The notes: generated by a model from the sequence alone, not told the origin. A DNA stretch of 64,000 bases from Variovorax sp. dw_308 (GCF_019207085.1 NZ_JAATOM010000004.1:310001-374000); one strand, 5' to 3'; shown: positions 1 to 10,207, counted from the stretch's first letter. Translations and numbers: made by a program.

Positions 1-90
1 CTGCGCAATCGCGCGCAGAACGGCGACGTGGGCGCGAGCGACAGGCCCGCGACCAGGGAAGCGACCGCGCCGCAATCCTCGCTCCTGTAG
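1..90 (+). CDS. 3' end of an unidentified coding region (partial)
   Basis: Reading from base 1 in frame 1 gives 29 open codons ending in TAG at 88-90, six bases before the GTG of the next gene. The tail is polar and low in complexity, with many Ala, Arg and Gln, and it holds no recognisable domain. The tight spacing suggests it may be co-transcribed with the MFS transporter that follows. It is cut by the window edge, so its identity and even its coding status are uncertain. Confidence 0.35.
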   Translation: MRNRAQNGDVGASDRPATREATAPQSSLL

Positions 91-96
91 GCGGCG

Positions 97-1287
97 GTGA
101 CGGCGCCGGGCGGCGCGAGCCGCGGCCAGTTGCTGGCGTTCGCGGCCTTGTCGGCCAGCTATTTCGCGCACATCGGCTTCTTCAACCCCTATCTGCCGCT
201 GTGGTTGAAAGACCAGGGCCTGCCGATCTTCACGATCAGCCTGCTGGCGGCGGTGCAGTCGTTCACACGGGTGTTCGCGCCGTATGCATGGGGCGCGCTG
301 TCGGACCACACGGGTGAACGGGTGCGGCTGCTGCGCATCAGCGCGGCGATCGCGCTGGCGGTGTCCTTCGGGCTCTGGTTCCAGGGCGGTGCATGGTGGA
401 TCGCGCTGGTGCTGTTGCTGCTGTTCACGCACACCAGTTCGATGATGGGGCTCACCGAGGCGGCGATGGCGCACCTGGTGGCCGGCGATTGGGGGCGCTA
501 CGGGCGCATCCGCCTGTGGGGCTCGGCCGGATTCCTGGTGACGGTGTTCATCGCGGGCGAATGGTTCGAGCGCTTCGGCATGCGGCACTTTCCGGCATGG
601 GCGGGGGTGACGCTGGCGCTGGTGCTGCTGTCGGCCTGGCGCCTGCCGGACATGCGCGAGCCGCCGGCCGCCTCGCACGAGGCGCGCCCGCCGATCGGGC
701 AGGTGTTGCGGCAGCCGGCAGTGCGCTGGTTCCTGGCCTCGCTGTGCCTGCATGTCATGGCGCACTTCGGGGTCTATGGCTTCCTGTCGCTGTACCTGGA
801 TTCGCTGGGCTACAGCAAGGCCATGATCGGGCTCTTGTGGGCCATGTCGGTGGTGGGGGAGATCGCATGGTTCTTCTGCCAGGGGCGGTTCATTTCGCGC
901 ATGCCGATGGCGCGCTGGCTGGTGGTCTGCGGCTTCGTGGGCGCGCTGCGCATGGCCATTACCGGTGCGGGCGGCCAGTGGCTGTGGGCTATCGCGCTGG
1001 CGCAGGTCCTGCATGCGCTGAGCTTTGCGGCGCACCACACCAGTTGCATCGCGATGGTCACGCACTTTTTCCCTGGCCGGCTGCGCGGGCGGGGGCAGGC
1101 GCTGTTCACCGTGGTGGGTTACGGCATCGGTGGCGTGGCGGGGGTGCTGCTGGGAGGCGCGATCGCGAGCCGGTTCGGCTTTGACGCGATGTTCGGCGCC
1201 GCGACCTTGCTGTGCGTGCTGGCCACCGGCTGCGCCTGGCAATTGGAGCGCATCGAGCGTCGGTCGGCGAGCCCTGCGCTTGCCTGA
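97..1287 (+). CDS. MFS transporter, 3-phenylpropionate/nucleoside-permease-like
   Basis: A 396-residue inner-membrane protein that starts with GTG. It has about 12 hydrophobic segments with short basic loops, the usual layout of a major facilitator. The N-terminus (FFNPYLPLWL, residues about 28-37) and the first cytoplasmic loop (GALSDHTGER) match the MFS_1-like group that includes HcaT and LacY/NupG-type proton symporters. The substrate cannot be read from the sequence. It begins six bases after the stop of the preceding reading frame. A lipoprotein of the phytochelatin synthase family follows on the same strand after roughly 90 bases. Confidence 0.85.
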   Translation: MTAPGGASRGQLLAFAALSASYFAHIGFFNPYLPLWLKDQGLPIFTISLLAAVQSFTRVFAPYAWGALSDHTGERVRLLRISAAIALAVSFGLWFQGGAWWIALVLLLLFTHTSSMMGLTEAAMAHLVAGDWGRYGRIRLWGSAGFLVTVFIAGEWFERFGMRHFPAWAGVTLALVLLSAWRLPDMREPPAASHEARPPIGQVLRQPAVRWFLASLCLHVMAHFGVYGFLSLYLDSLGYSKAMIGLLWAMSVVGEIAWFFCQGRFISRMPMARWLVVCGFVGALRMAITGAGGQWLWAIALAQVLHALSFAAHHTSCIAMVTHFFPGRLRGRGQALFTVVGYGIGGVAGVLLGGAIASRFGFDAMFGAATLLCVLATGCAWQLERIERRSASPALA

Positions 1288-1375
1288 CCGGCGTCGGGCT
1301 GCATTCACCCCGCTCGTGCGCGCTGCGACGCAGTCCATGACAATGGGCCGCCCGCCCCAAACCATGGAGTCCGCC

Positions 1376-2200
1376 GTGTCCCGGATCAGAACCCTCGCCA
1401 GTGCTGCATTGCTCTCCGTCGCGGCGCTGCTGTCGGCCTGTGCCACGGATGTCGCGACGAACGCGGCCGCGACGAGTGCTTCGGCGAATGCATCACCTGC
1501 GCTGGTCCTCTTCGCCTCCGACGAAGGCGTGGCGCGACTGGCCCGCTCGCGCGCCAAGGCGGATTTCGCGGCGCTCGCCAACCAGTTCGAAGCCCAGTAC
1601 AACAGCGCGTTCTGCGGGCCCACCTCGGCCGCGATCGTGCTCAACACGGTGAACGGCCGCGGCGCCGATGTGCCTCGGGACCACACCCGCCTGCGCAAGG
1701 ACGATGTGCAGTTCATGCCGCCCGGCGCCGATCCGATCGTGCCGCGCTTCACGCAGGATCTCGTGATCGACAAGGGCTCGAAGACGCGCGCGCAAGTGCT
1801 CGGCGAGCCCGTCACGGTGGGCGGCAAGGAGGTGCGCGATTTCGGCTACCAGCTGCGCCAGTTCGACGCGATGCTGCGCGGGAACGGCCTCGTCACCCGG
1901 GCCGTCGTCGTCGACGACTCGCTGCCAGAGCAGTCCATCCGCGCCGACATGGCCGGCAACCTCGCGCGCAGCGGCGACTATGTGATCGTGAACTACCGGC
2001 GCGAAGCCGTGGGCCAGAAGGGCGGAGGCCACATCTCGCCGCTGGGCGCCTACGACGCCGCGTCGGATTCCTTCCTCGTGCTCGATGTCAATCCGGCCGC
2101 GGCGGGCTGGGCGTGGATACCGACGGCGACGCTGGTCAAGGCCATGCGCACCTTCGATACGGTGGAGAACCGCGGCTACGTGGTGGTCAACGGGCCCTGA
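1376..2200 (+). CDS. Phytochelatin synthase family (peptidase C83) lipoprotein
   Basis: About 274 residues. The N-terminus carries a lipoprotein signal with lipobox LSAC and a lipid-accepting Cys near residue 22, so the protein is probably tethered in the periplasm or outer membrane. The papain-like catalytic triad of the family is visible: Cys about 80 in FCGPTSAAIVLNT, His about 219 in GGGHISPLGAYD, and Asp about 237 in FLVLDVNP. Phytochelatin synthases act on the gamma-Glu-Cys/Gly bond of glutathione. Bacterial single-domain members usually only hydrolyse glutathione. I chose the GTG start because GGAG lies six bases upstream; an in-frame ATG at 1364 is the alternative. Whether it acts on glutathione or another thiol peptide is not shown by the sequence. 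Confidence 0.8.
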   Translation: MSRIRTLASAALLSVAALLSACATDVATNAAATSASANASPALVLFASDEGVARLARSRAKADFAALANQFEAQYNSAFCGPTSAAIVLNTVNGRGADVPRDHTRLRKDDVQFMPPGADPIVPRFTQDLVIDKGSKTRAQVLGEPVTVGGKEVRDFGYQLRQFDAMLRGNGLVTRAVVVDDSLPEQSIRADMAGNLARSGDYVIVNYRREAVGQKGGGHISPLGAYDAASDSFLVLDVNPAAAGWAWIPTATLVKAMRTFDTVENRGYVVVNGP

Positions 2201-2216
2201 AGCTGTCCGCAGGCCA

Positions 2217-3002
2217 CTAAATCAGGTTCCGCATCGCCTGCGCTGTCTCCCGCAGCACCGGCAGCACCCGCTTCACCGCATCCTCGCTGCCCTCGTGGCC
2301 CATCGGCATCGTGATGTTCAGCGCGCCGACCAGGTCGCCGCGGCGGTCGCGCAGCGGCACCGCGATGCCGCGCGAGTTGAGGTCGAGCTGCTGCTCCGAC
2401 AGCGACCAGCCCTGCGCCCGGATGCGCATCAGTTCCAGCCGCATGCGCTCCTTGCTCGCGATGGTGTGCGAAGTGAACACCGCCAGTTCATGCGTGGCAA
2501 GCCAGCTGTCCAGCTCGGCGTCGCTGCGCAAGGCCAGCATCAGCATGCCCGAGGCTGTCACCTGCGCCGGCACGCGTGCGCCCAACACATAGCCTGTGCT
2601 CATGTTGCGGTTGGGCCCGTTGCGGGCGATGTAGACCACCTCGTCGCCGTCCATCACGCTCAGGTAGACGACCTCGTGCGTGCCTGCCGAAATGCGCTGC
2701 AGGAAGGGCTGCACGATGCGCGGCAGCCGGGCCGATTCCAGGTACGACTGGCCCAGCCGCAGCACGCGTGGCGTGAGCCAGAACAGCTTGCCGTCGCTGG
2801 CCACGTAGCCCATGTATTGCAGCGTGAGCAGGTAGCGGCGAGCGGCAGTGCGGGTCATGCCCGTGCGCTGGCCGGCCTGGCTGGCGGTGAGGCGCGGGTT
2901 GGCGTCGTCGAAGGCTTCGATCACGCTGATGCCGCGTTCGAGGCCGGCGATCCAGTCGCGTTTTTCGAGGCCGGCGGGGGCTTGGTCTTCTTCTTTTGCC
3001 AT
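2217..3002 (-). CDS. IclR-family regulator, PcaR/PcaU/PobR-like
   Basis: 261 residues. The N-terminal winged helix (about 20-85) contains LTASQAGQRTGMTRTAARRY. It is followed by the IclR effector domain with VVYLSVMDGDEVVYIARNGP and the C-terminal strand GIAVPLRDRRGDLVGALNIT. The Pca/Pob subfamily has this RTAARRYL recognition helix and activates protocatechuate or 4-hydroxybenzoate genes with beta-ketoadipate-type ligands. It is transcribed away from the AroE-like gene and pcaBCD, which it probably controls. The ATG at 3002 has a GAGGAGA ribosome site. The effector is inferred, not seen. Confidence 0.85.
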   Translation of the reverse strand: MAKEEDQAPAGLEKRDWIAGLERGISVIEAFDDANPRLTASQAGQRTGMTRTAARRYLLTLQYMGYVASDGKLFWLTPRVLRLGQSYLESARLPRIVQPFLQRISAGTHEVVYLSVMDGDEVVYIARNGPNRNMSTGYVLGARVPAQVTASGMLMLALRSDAELDSWLATHELAVFTSHTIASKERMRLELMRIRAQGWSLSEQQLDLNSRGIAVPLRDRRGDLVGALNITMPMGHEGSEDAVKRVLPVLRETAQAMRNLI

Positions 3003-3037
3003 CGAGCGTCTCCTCGGTGAAACCCCGGCAAGCGGAT

Positions 3038-3068
3038 GATGATCGCGTAGGGCGGATCGATGATCGCA
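3038..3068. promoter_or_regulatory. Direct repeat, candidate PcaR-type operator
   Basis: GATGATCGCG at 3038-3047 and GATGATCGCA at 3059-3068 start exactly 21 bases apart, or two helical turns. They lie between the divergent IclR regulator and the AroE-like/pcaBCD operon. Pca-type IclR proteins bind repeated sites in such gaps, so this pair is a reasonable operator candidate. No binding evidence is available from sequence alone. Confidence 0.4.
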
Positions 3069-3167
3069 CGAACGAGTTGAAAAGTGGATGACCATCGCTT
3101 TCCAGCCGTTAAAGTCCGGGCAGACCCCCTCGCGGCGCGAGCGATGCCCGAAAACGGAAAGCGTGAC

Positions 3168-4088
3168 ATGCAGGCCATCAACGGCACCACCGACCTCTAC
3201 CTGATCCCGGGCGATCCCATCGCCAACGTCCGCGTGCCGCGCATGTTCAATGCGGTGTTCGAGCGTTTTGGCATCGATGCTGTGATGGTGCCCACCCGGG
3301 TGGCCGCGCGCGACCTGGCGGTGTTCCTGAAGGCCAGTTTCCTGGCCCGGAATCTCAAGGGCATGGTGATCGCGCCGCCGCACAAGCCGCTCATCGTGAG
3401 CCTGCTGGATGGCTGCGGGTTGTTCGGGCGCGTGGCGGGCTCCGTGAACATCGTGCGTCGCCTGGACAACGGCGAGCTCGAAGGCGACCTGTTCGACGGC
3501 GAAGGCCTGGTGCATGCGCTGGACTACTACAACATCCCGTTCCGCGGAAAGCGCGTGCTGGTGCTGGGCGCGGGCGTGAGTGCCGCGGCCATCGGCGTGG
3601 CGCTGGCCGAGGGCGGCACCGTCGATGGCGCCGAGCACATCGCGTTCTACGACCCGGTGGCGGGCAAGGCCATCGGTCTGGCGACCCAACTGGATTCCTT
3701 CTTCGATGCCACCGCGGTGTCGGTCGATTCCAGTGATCCGGCCGGCTACGACCTGGTGGTGAACGCTTCGCAGGCCGGCCTGCTGCCCGGCGATCCGCTG
3801 GCTTGCGACGTGTCGCGCATGGAGCCGCATGCGGCGCTGTTCGACATCCTGCTGCGCGGGCAACCGACACCCCTGGTGCAGGCCGTGCGTGCGCGCGGGC
3901 TCAATGCGCAGGCAGGCTTCGAGATGCTGATCCAGCAGATGCCCAACTACCTGGACTATTTCGGCTATGGCGCGGCTGCCAACGCCGTGCGGCACGACAT
4001 GCGCTTCCTGCGCGACCAGATCTACCCCGAGGCCATGCGCGACGAGATTTCCGCCCCGCTGCGCTATCACTCGGCCAGCGTGGCCTAG
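3168..4088 (+). CDS. Shikimate/quinate dehydrogenase-like (AroE fold) oxidoreductase
   Basis: 306 residues with the AroE architecture: an N-terminal substrate domain, then a Rossmann domain with VLVLGAGVSAAAIGVAL near 130. The AroE catalytic pair is recognisable as Lys about 73 in PPHKPL and Asp about 110 in DLFDGEG. GSVNIV replaces the usual GAVNTV. The shikimate-binding Ser-x-Ser of true AroE (GxPIxHSxSP) is absent and reads GDPIANVRVP. The gene leads the pcaBCD operon, 18 bases before pcaB, so it may feed protocatechuate from a hydroaromatic acid rather than serve shikimate synthesis. GGAAAG precedes the chosen ATG; ATG at 3144 is an alternative. Confidence 0.75.
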   Translation: MQAINGTTDLYLIPGDPIANVRVPRMFNAVFERFGIDAVMVPTRVAARDLAVFLKASFLARNLKGMVIAPPHKPLIVSLLDGCGLFGRVAGSVNIVRRLDNGELEGDLFDGEGLVHALDYYNIPFRGKRVLVLGAGVSAAAIGVALAEGGTVDGAEHIAFYDPVAGKAIGLATQLDSFFDATAVSVDSSDPAGYDLVVNASQAGLLPGDPLACDVSRMEPHAALFDILLRGQPTPLVQAVRARGLNAQAGFEMLIQQMPNYLDYFGYGAAANAVRHDMRFLRDQIYPEAMRDEISAPLRYHSASVA

Positions 4089-4106
4089 TTCAACAGGGTC
4101 CATTCC

Positions 4107-5318
4107 ATGAGCATCTTCGAAGGTTTTCTTTCCACCCCCGAGACCCTGGCTGCGTTCGACGACCGCAGCTTCGTCGACGCGATGCTGCGCTTCGAGGCCG
4201 CGCTGGCGCGCGCGCAGGCCGCCGTCGGGCTGATCCCTGAATCGGCGGCGAACTCGATCGTCAACAGTTGCAAGGTCGAGCTGTTCGACGTGGCCCGCAT
4301 CGTGCGCGACAGCGGCCGCGCCGGCAGCGTGGCGATCCCGCTGGTCAAGGCCTTGAAGGAGGCGGTGGGCCTGTTCAATGCCGACGCGGTCGCGTACACG
4401 CACTTCGGCAGCACCAGCCAGGATGTGATCGACACCGCGATGGCGCAGGTCACGCGCAATGCGATGGCGCTGGTCGAGGCCGATCTGTCGCGTGCCATCG
4501 ACGCGCTGCTGGAACATGCGGTCCAGCATGCGACGACGCCGATGCTGGCGCGCACGCTGATGCAGCCGGCATCCGTCACCAGTTTCGGCTTCAAGTGCGC
4601 GGGCTGGGTCGCGCCGCTGGTGCGCAGCCGCCACCGCCTGCGCGTGGCGAAGGACAACGCGCTGAAGGTCCAGCTCGGTGGCGCGGTCGGCACGCTGGCG
4701 CAGATGGGCGGCAAGGGCGGCGAGGTGATGCAGCGCATGGCCGGGGAACTCGAACTGGGCAATGCGGGCGCCACCTGGCACACGCAACGCGACGAATGGG
4801 TCGCGCTGGGCTGCGAGCTGGGGCTGATGGTGGGTGCGCTCGGCAAGATCGCGCTCGACATCTCGCTGCTCGGCCAGTACGAGGTGGCCGAGGTCATGGA
4901 GCCGACCGAGCCGGGCCGCGGCGGGTCTTCGGCCATGCCGCACAAGCGCAATCCGGTCGCATCGATGGTCGCGCTCGCGGCGGCCCAGCGTGCGCCGCAA
5001 CGCGTGGCCGCCTTGCTGGGCGCCATGCCGCAAGAGCATGAGCGCGCACTCGGCGCCTGGCAGGCCGAACTGGCCGAATGGCCGCAGCTCCTGATGTCGG
5101 CGCACGGCAGCGTGCGCGCGCTGGCCACCGCCTTGCCTGGACTCCAGGTCGACGCGACCCGCATGCGCGCCAACATCGACCGCCTGCGCGCCGAATTGCC
5201 GCAGGAAGCCGCCGACGAATGGTTCAACCCCGCGCTGGCGCAGAACGCCGGACGCCTCGCGCTGGCGCAGGTCGAGCGCCTGCGCGGTATCGACACACCG
5301 ATCAAGGAAAGCATCTGA
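4107..5318 (+). CDS. pcaB: 3-carboxy-cis,cis-muconate cycloisomerase
   Basis: 403 residues of the fumarase/aspartase superfamily. The signature loop TEPGRGGSSAMPHKRNPV lies about two thirds of the way through, with the earlier AYTHFGSTSQDVIDTA motif typical of the muconate-cycloisomerase and adenylosuccinate-lyase branch. The enzyme turns 3-carboxymuconate into 4-carboxymuconolactone in the protocatechuate branch of the beta-ketoadipate pathway. Its stop shares a base with the start of pcaC (TGATG), which indicates translational coupling. The next two genes are the following two pathway steps, which makes this assignment firm. Confidence 0.93.
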   Translation: MSIFEGFLSTPETLAAFDDRSFVDAMLRFEAALARAQAAVGLIPESAANSIVNSCKVELFDVARIVRDSGRAGSVAIPLVKALKEAVGLFNADAVAYTHFGSTSQDVIDTAMAQVTRNAMALVEADLSRAIDALLEHAVQHATTPMLARTLMQPASVTSFGFKCAGWVAPLVRSRHRLRVAKDNALKVQLGGAVGTLAQMGGKGGEVMQRMAGELELGNAGATWHTQRDEWVALGCELGLMVGALGKIALDISLLGQYEVAEVMEPTEPGRGGSSAMPHKRNPVASMVALAAAQRAPQRVAALLGAMPQEHERALGAWQAELAEWPQLLMSAHGSVRALATALPGLQVDATRMRANIDRLRAELPQEAADEWFNPALAQNAGRLALAQVERLRGIDTPIKESI

Positions 5319-5755
5319 TGAGCAACGACGACGACACCGCGGCCCCCCACGCCGACTACACGGAAGGCCTGGTGCACCGCCGCCGCGTGCTCGGCGACGC
5401 CTGGGTCGACCGCGCGCTGGCCAACCGCAACGCCTTCAACAGCGAGTTCCAGGAAATGATCACGCGCCATGCGTGGAACGACATCTGGGGCCGGCCCGCA
5501 TTGGGCGACAAGACGCGCCGCTTGATGGTGCTGTCGATGATGCTGGGCGTGCATGCGTACGAGGAGTTCGCCATGCACGTACGCGCCGCGCTGGACGGGC
5601 CGGCCGATTCGCGGCTCACGCCCGACGAGATCAAGGAAGTGATCATGATGTCGGCCATCTATTGCGGCGTGCCGGTGGCCAACCACGCCTTCGGCATCGC
5701 GACCGGGATCCTGCGCGAGAAGGGCCTGCTGCCCGCCGCGACGCCGGCCGCCTAA
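5318..5755 (+). CDS. pcaC: 4-carboxymuconolactone decarboxylase
   Basis: 145 residues, close to the usual PcaC length. The carboxymuconolactone decarboxylase fold is visible: WNDIWGRPALGDKTRRLMVL, HAYEEFAMHVRAAL with the catalytic-region acid and histidine, and MMSAIYCGVPVANHAF. It removes CO2 from 4-carboxymuconolactone to give 3-oxoadipate enol-lactone. The start overlaps the pcaB stop by one base, and pcaD follows after nine bases with its own AAGGAGAG ribosome site. It is a stand-alone enzyme here, not the PcaD-PcaC fusion called PcaL. Confidence 0.93.
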   Translation: MSNDDDTAAPHADYTEGLVHRRRVLGDAWVDRALANRNAFNSEFQEMITRHAWNDIWGRPALGDKTRRLMVLSMMLGVHAYEEFAMHVRAALDGPADSRLTPDEIKEVIMMSAIYCGVPVANHAFGIATGILREKGLLPAATPAA

Positions 5756-5764
5756 GGAGAGACC

Positions 5765-6535
5765 ATGAGCAATATCCAGTTGAACGTCGTTCGCGAGGGC
5801 GAAGGCCCCATCGTCGTGCTGAGCCATGCGCTCGGTTGCGACCTGCACATGTGGGACGGCGTGGCCGCGCTGCTCGCTCGGGCGCACACCGTGGTGCGCT
5901 ACGACCACCGCAACCATGGCGGCTCGGCAAATTCGACCGAAGCCTTCGGCATCGAGACGCTGGCCGACGACGTGATTGGGCTGATCGAGCGTGAGGCGGT
6001 CGGCGAGACGGTCCATTTCGTGGGCCTGTCCATGGGCGGCATGACGGCCCAGGCGCTGGCCGCCCGCCGGCCCGACCTGCTGCGCAGCGTGGTCATCGCC
6101 AACTCGTCCGCCTTCTACCCGGACCAATCCCCGTGGGCTGCGCGCGTGCAGGCGGTGGCATCGCAAGGCGTCGCGGCGATTGCGCCGGGCGCGGTGTCTC
6201 GCTGGCTCACGCCGGAATGGGTCTCGACCTTCGAAGGCGAGGCCGCCGCGCGGGCCCTGCAGGACACCCTGGAGAAGACCGATGCGGCGGGCTACATCGC
6301 CAGTTGCAATGCCGTCGCGGCGATCGACTTCCGGCAGAGCAACCCGCGCATCGCGGTGCCCACGCTGGTCGTCGGCGGCCTGCAGGACGAGGCCACGCCC
6401 CTGGCGATGTCGAAGGAGATGGCCGATGCGATTCCGCGTGCGCGGCTCGTCACCATCAATGCGGCGCACTTGAGCGCGGTGGAGAGGCCGGCTGATTTCG
6501 CGAATCTGCTCATCGACTTCTGGCGCAGCCTCTGA
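5765..6535 (+). CDS. pcaD: 3-oxoadipate enol-lactonase
   Basis: 256-residue alpha/beta hydrolase. The nucleophile elbow is HFVGLSMGGMT (Ser near residue 86). The oxyanion region is VVLSHALGCDLHMWD, and the C-terminal catalytic His is in INAAHLSAVERP. It opens the enol-lactone to 3-oxoadipate, the last protocatechuate-specific step. AAGGAGAG sits just before the ATG. The 3-oxoadipate CoA-transferase and thiolase genes (pcaIJ, pcaF) and protocatechuate dioxygenase (pcaGH) are not in this window, so the rest of the pathway must lie elsewhere. Confidence 0.92.
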   Translation: MSNIQLNVVREGEGPIVVLSHALGCDLHMWDGVAALLARAHTVVRYDHRNHGGSANSTEAFGIETLADDVIGLIEREAVGETVHFVGLSMGGMTAQALAARRPDLLRSVVIANSSAFYPDQSPWAARVQAVASQGVAAIAPGAVSRWLTPEWVSTFEGEAAARALQDTLEKTDAAGYIASCNAVAAIDFRQSNPRIAVPTLVVGGLQDEATPLAMSKEMADAIPRARLVTINAAHLSAVERPADFANLLIDFWRSL

Positions 6536-6634
6536 CCGAAAGCCCGCCAGCCCCAAGACCTTGAAACGCCGAGGGTCGCCACCACAGTGAAGAATGTCGT
6601 TTTCTTCTTTCACTCATCCCGGTAGACCCCTGCA

Positions 6635-7309
6635 ATGACAGCCCAACTCCAGATCGATTTCGTGTCCGACGTGTCCTGCCCCTGGTGCGCCATCGGGCTG
6701 GGTGCGCTCGAGGCGGCGCTGGCCCGCGTGGCGCCGGATGTGCGGGCCGAATTGCGCTTCCAGCCCTTCGAGTTGAACCCGAGGATGGTGCCCGAGGGCC
6801 AGGACATCGAGGAGCACATCCGCGAGAAGTACGGCTCCTCGCCCGAGCAACAGGCGCAGATGCGCGAGATGATCCGCCAGCGCGGCGAGGCGGTCGGCTT
6901 CGAATTCGGCGTCGGGCTGCGCAAGCGCATCTACAACACCTTCGACGCGCACCGCCTGCTGCACTGGGCCGAACTTGAAGGCGCAGCAAAACAACGCGCT
7001 CTGAAGAAGGCGCTGCTGGAGGCCTACTTCACGAAGGGCGAGAACCCATCGGACCACGAATTGCTGCTGCGCGTGGTCGGCGAGGTCGGTCTCGACGTGA
7101 CGCGCGCCCGCGAGATCCTTGCCAGCAATGAATTCGCGGCCGAAACGCGCTCGCGGGAAAAGCTCTACACGGATGCCGGCATCCACTCGGTGCCGGCGAT
7201 CATCATCAACAACCAGCACCTGATCTCGGGCGGCCAGCCGGTCGAGGTGTTCGAGCGCGCGCTGCGGCAGATTGCCGGCGCGCAGCCGTCGGCCACGGCG
7301 ACGGCCTGA
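6635..7309 (+). CDS. DsbA-family oxidoreductase, FrnE-like
   Basis: 224 residues with the thioredoxin-like FrnE fold. The redox motif CPWC lies near residue 15 in VSDVSCPWCAIG, followed by FQPFELNPRMVPEG, which is typical of the cytoplasmic FrnE branch. The cis-Pro segment is HSVPAIIINNQHLISGGQP. No signal peptide is seen, so it probably acts in the cytoplasm, unlike classical DsbA. It follows pcaD after about 100 bases but shows no clear functional tie to it. The exact substrate is unknown; FrnE proteins have been linked to disulfide handling and stress tolerance. Confidence 0.88.
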   Translation: MTAQLQIDFVSDVSCPWCAIGLGALEAALARVAPDVRAELRFQPFELNPRMVPEGQDIEEHIREKYGSSPEQQAQMREMIRQRGEAVGFEFGVGLRKRIYNTFDAHRLLHWAELEGAAKQRALKKALLEAYFTKGENPSDHELLLRVVGEVGLDVTRAREILASNEFAAETRSREKLYTDAGIHSVPAIIINNQHLISGGQPVEVFERALRQIAGAQPSATATA

Positions 7310-7421
7310 AGCGGCCCGGCGCGCCACTCGGCCAATTTACAAGCGCCGACACGCCAGCTTTACTCGTGGGGTTTGAAATGCGTCAACCGCGCGCCGGGCG
7401 CGTGGGTTGAATGACCACCCC

Positions 7422-8990
<1,569 letters not shown>

Positions 8991-8997
8991 AGCCGTC

Positions 8998-10206
8998 ATG
9001 CAGCGCCGCGAACTTCTCAAACACCTCGCCGCCGCCTCGCTGGCCGGCACCGCCGGGCATCTGCTGGCGGCGCCCGCGGCGCAGGGCAACAAGCTGTTGC
9101 TGGTCTTCCTGCGCGGCGGCTACGACGGCGCCAGCCTGCTCGTGCCGCATACCAGCCCCTTCTACTACGAGGCTCGGCCGCGCATTGCCGTGCCCAAGCC
9201 GGGCGCGCCCAACGGCGCGCTGCCGTTGGACCTACGCTGGGGCCTGCATCCCGCGCTCGCTGACAGCATGATGCCGCTCTACGCGAAGGGACAGCTTGCA
9301 TTCCTGCCCTTTGCCGGCACGGACGACCTGAGCCGCAGCCATTTCGAGACGCAGGACGCCATCGAATTCGGCCAGGCGCCCGTCGGCAGGCGGGACTACC
9401 GCTCCGGCTTCCTCAACCGGCTCGCCACGGTGTTGAATGACGGCCGGTCGGCGCCCGAAGCCATTGCCTTCACCAGCCAGATGCCGATCGTGCTCCGTGG
9501 CGACGCGAAGGCCGCCAACGTGACCCTCAATGCGGCCGGCCGACCGGCGATCGACGACCGGCAGAGCAAGGTCATCCAGGCGATGTACCGCGACACCCCG
9601 CTGGGCCCCGCAGTGGCCGAGGGCTTCGAAGTGCGCGACGCCATCGCGCGCTCGATCAAGGCGGAGATGGACGATGCCAGCCGCAATGCCCTGACCGCCA
9701 AGGGCTTCGAGCTGGTGGCGCGACGCATGGCGCGGTTGATGCGGGAGCGCTTCGACATCGCCTTCGTGGACGTCGGCGGCTGGGACACGCACGTCGGGCA
9801 GGGCGCAGGCACCGGCTACCTGGCCAGCCGCCTGGAGGAACTGGGCCGCGGCGTGGCCGGCTTTGCGCAGGAGATCGGCGACGACACCTGGCGCAACACG
9901 GTCGTCGTGGTGATCAGCGAGTTCGGCCGGACCTTCCGCGAGAACGGCACCGGCGGCACCGACCACGGGCACGGCACGGTGTACTGGGTGCTCGGCGGCA
10001 GCCTGTCGGCGCAAGCCGGTGGCCACGTCATCGGCGAGCAGGTCGATGTGTCGCAGCCCGCGCTGTTCCAGAACCGCGACTGGCCGGTGCTCAACGAATA
10101 CCGGGCGGTGTTCGCCGGGCTCTTCGCGCGGATGTACGGCCTGTCGCCGAGTCAGCTCGACCGCGTGTTTGCCGGCGTGACGCCGCGAGATCTGCAGCTG
10201 GTCTAG
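8998..10206 (+). CDS. DUF1501 family secreted protein
   Basis: 402 residues. The N-terminus MQRRELLKHLAAASLAG resembles a twin-arginine export signal (RRELLK), followed by a cleavage-like AAPAA. The body shows the alkaline-phosphatase-like DUF1501 features: LLLVFLRGGYDGASL, DLSRSHFETQDAIEFG, VGGWDTHVGQG, and the metal-site-like GGTDHGHGTVYWVLGG. The DUF1501 fold is related to sulfatases and phosphatases, but its substrate is unknown. It lies seven bases after the DUF1800 gene and one base before a small hydrolase, so the three are probably one operon. Confidence 0.85.
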   Translation: MQRRELLKHLAAASLAGTAGHLLAAPAAQGNKLLLVFLRGGYDGASLLVPHTSPFYYEARPRIAVPKPGAPNGALPLDLRWGLHPALADSMMPLYAKGQLAFLPFAGTDDLSRSHFETQDAIEFGQAPVGRRDYRSGFLNRLATVLNDGRSAPEAIAFTSQMPIVLRGDAKAANVTLNAAGRPAIDDRQSKVIQAMYRDTPLGPAVAEGFEVRDAIARSIKAEMDDASRNALTAKGFELVARRMARLMRERFDIAFVDVGGWDTHVGQGAGTGYLASRLEELGRGVAGFAQEIGDDTWRNTVVVVISEFGRTFRENGTGGTDHGHGTVYWVLGGSLSAQAGGHVIGEQVDVSQPALFQNRDWPVLNEYRAVFAGLFARMYGLSPSQLDRVFAGVTPRDLQLV

Positions 10207-10207
10207 C

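Noticed and set aside
2217..5105. Very long minus-strand open frame running through the AroE-like gene and pcaB
   Set aside because: Only its last 261 codons read as a protein (the IclR regulator). The rest is a His/Arg/Gln-rich shadow of plus-strand genes, usual in GC-rich DNA.
4085..6613. Long minus-strand open frame opposite pcaBCD
   Set aside because: No domain is recognisable and composition is antisense-like; pcaB, pcaC and pcaD on the plus strand explain the region.
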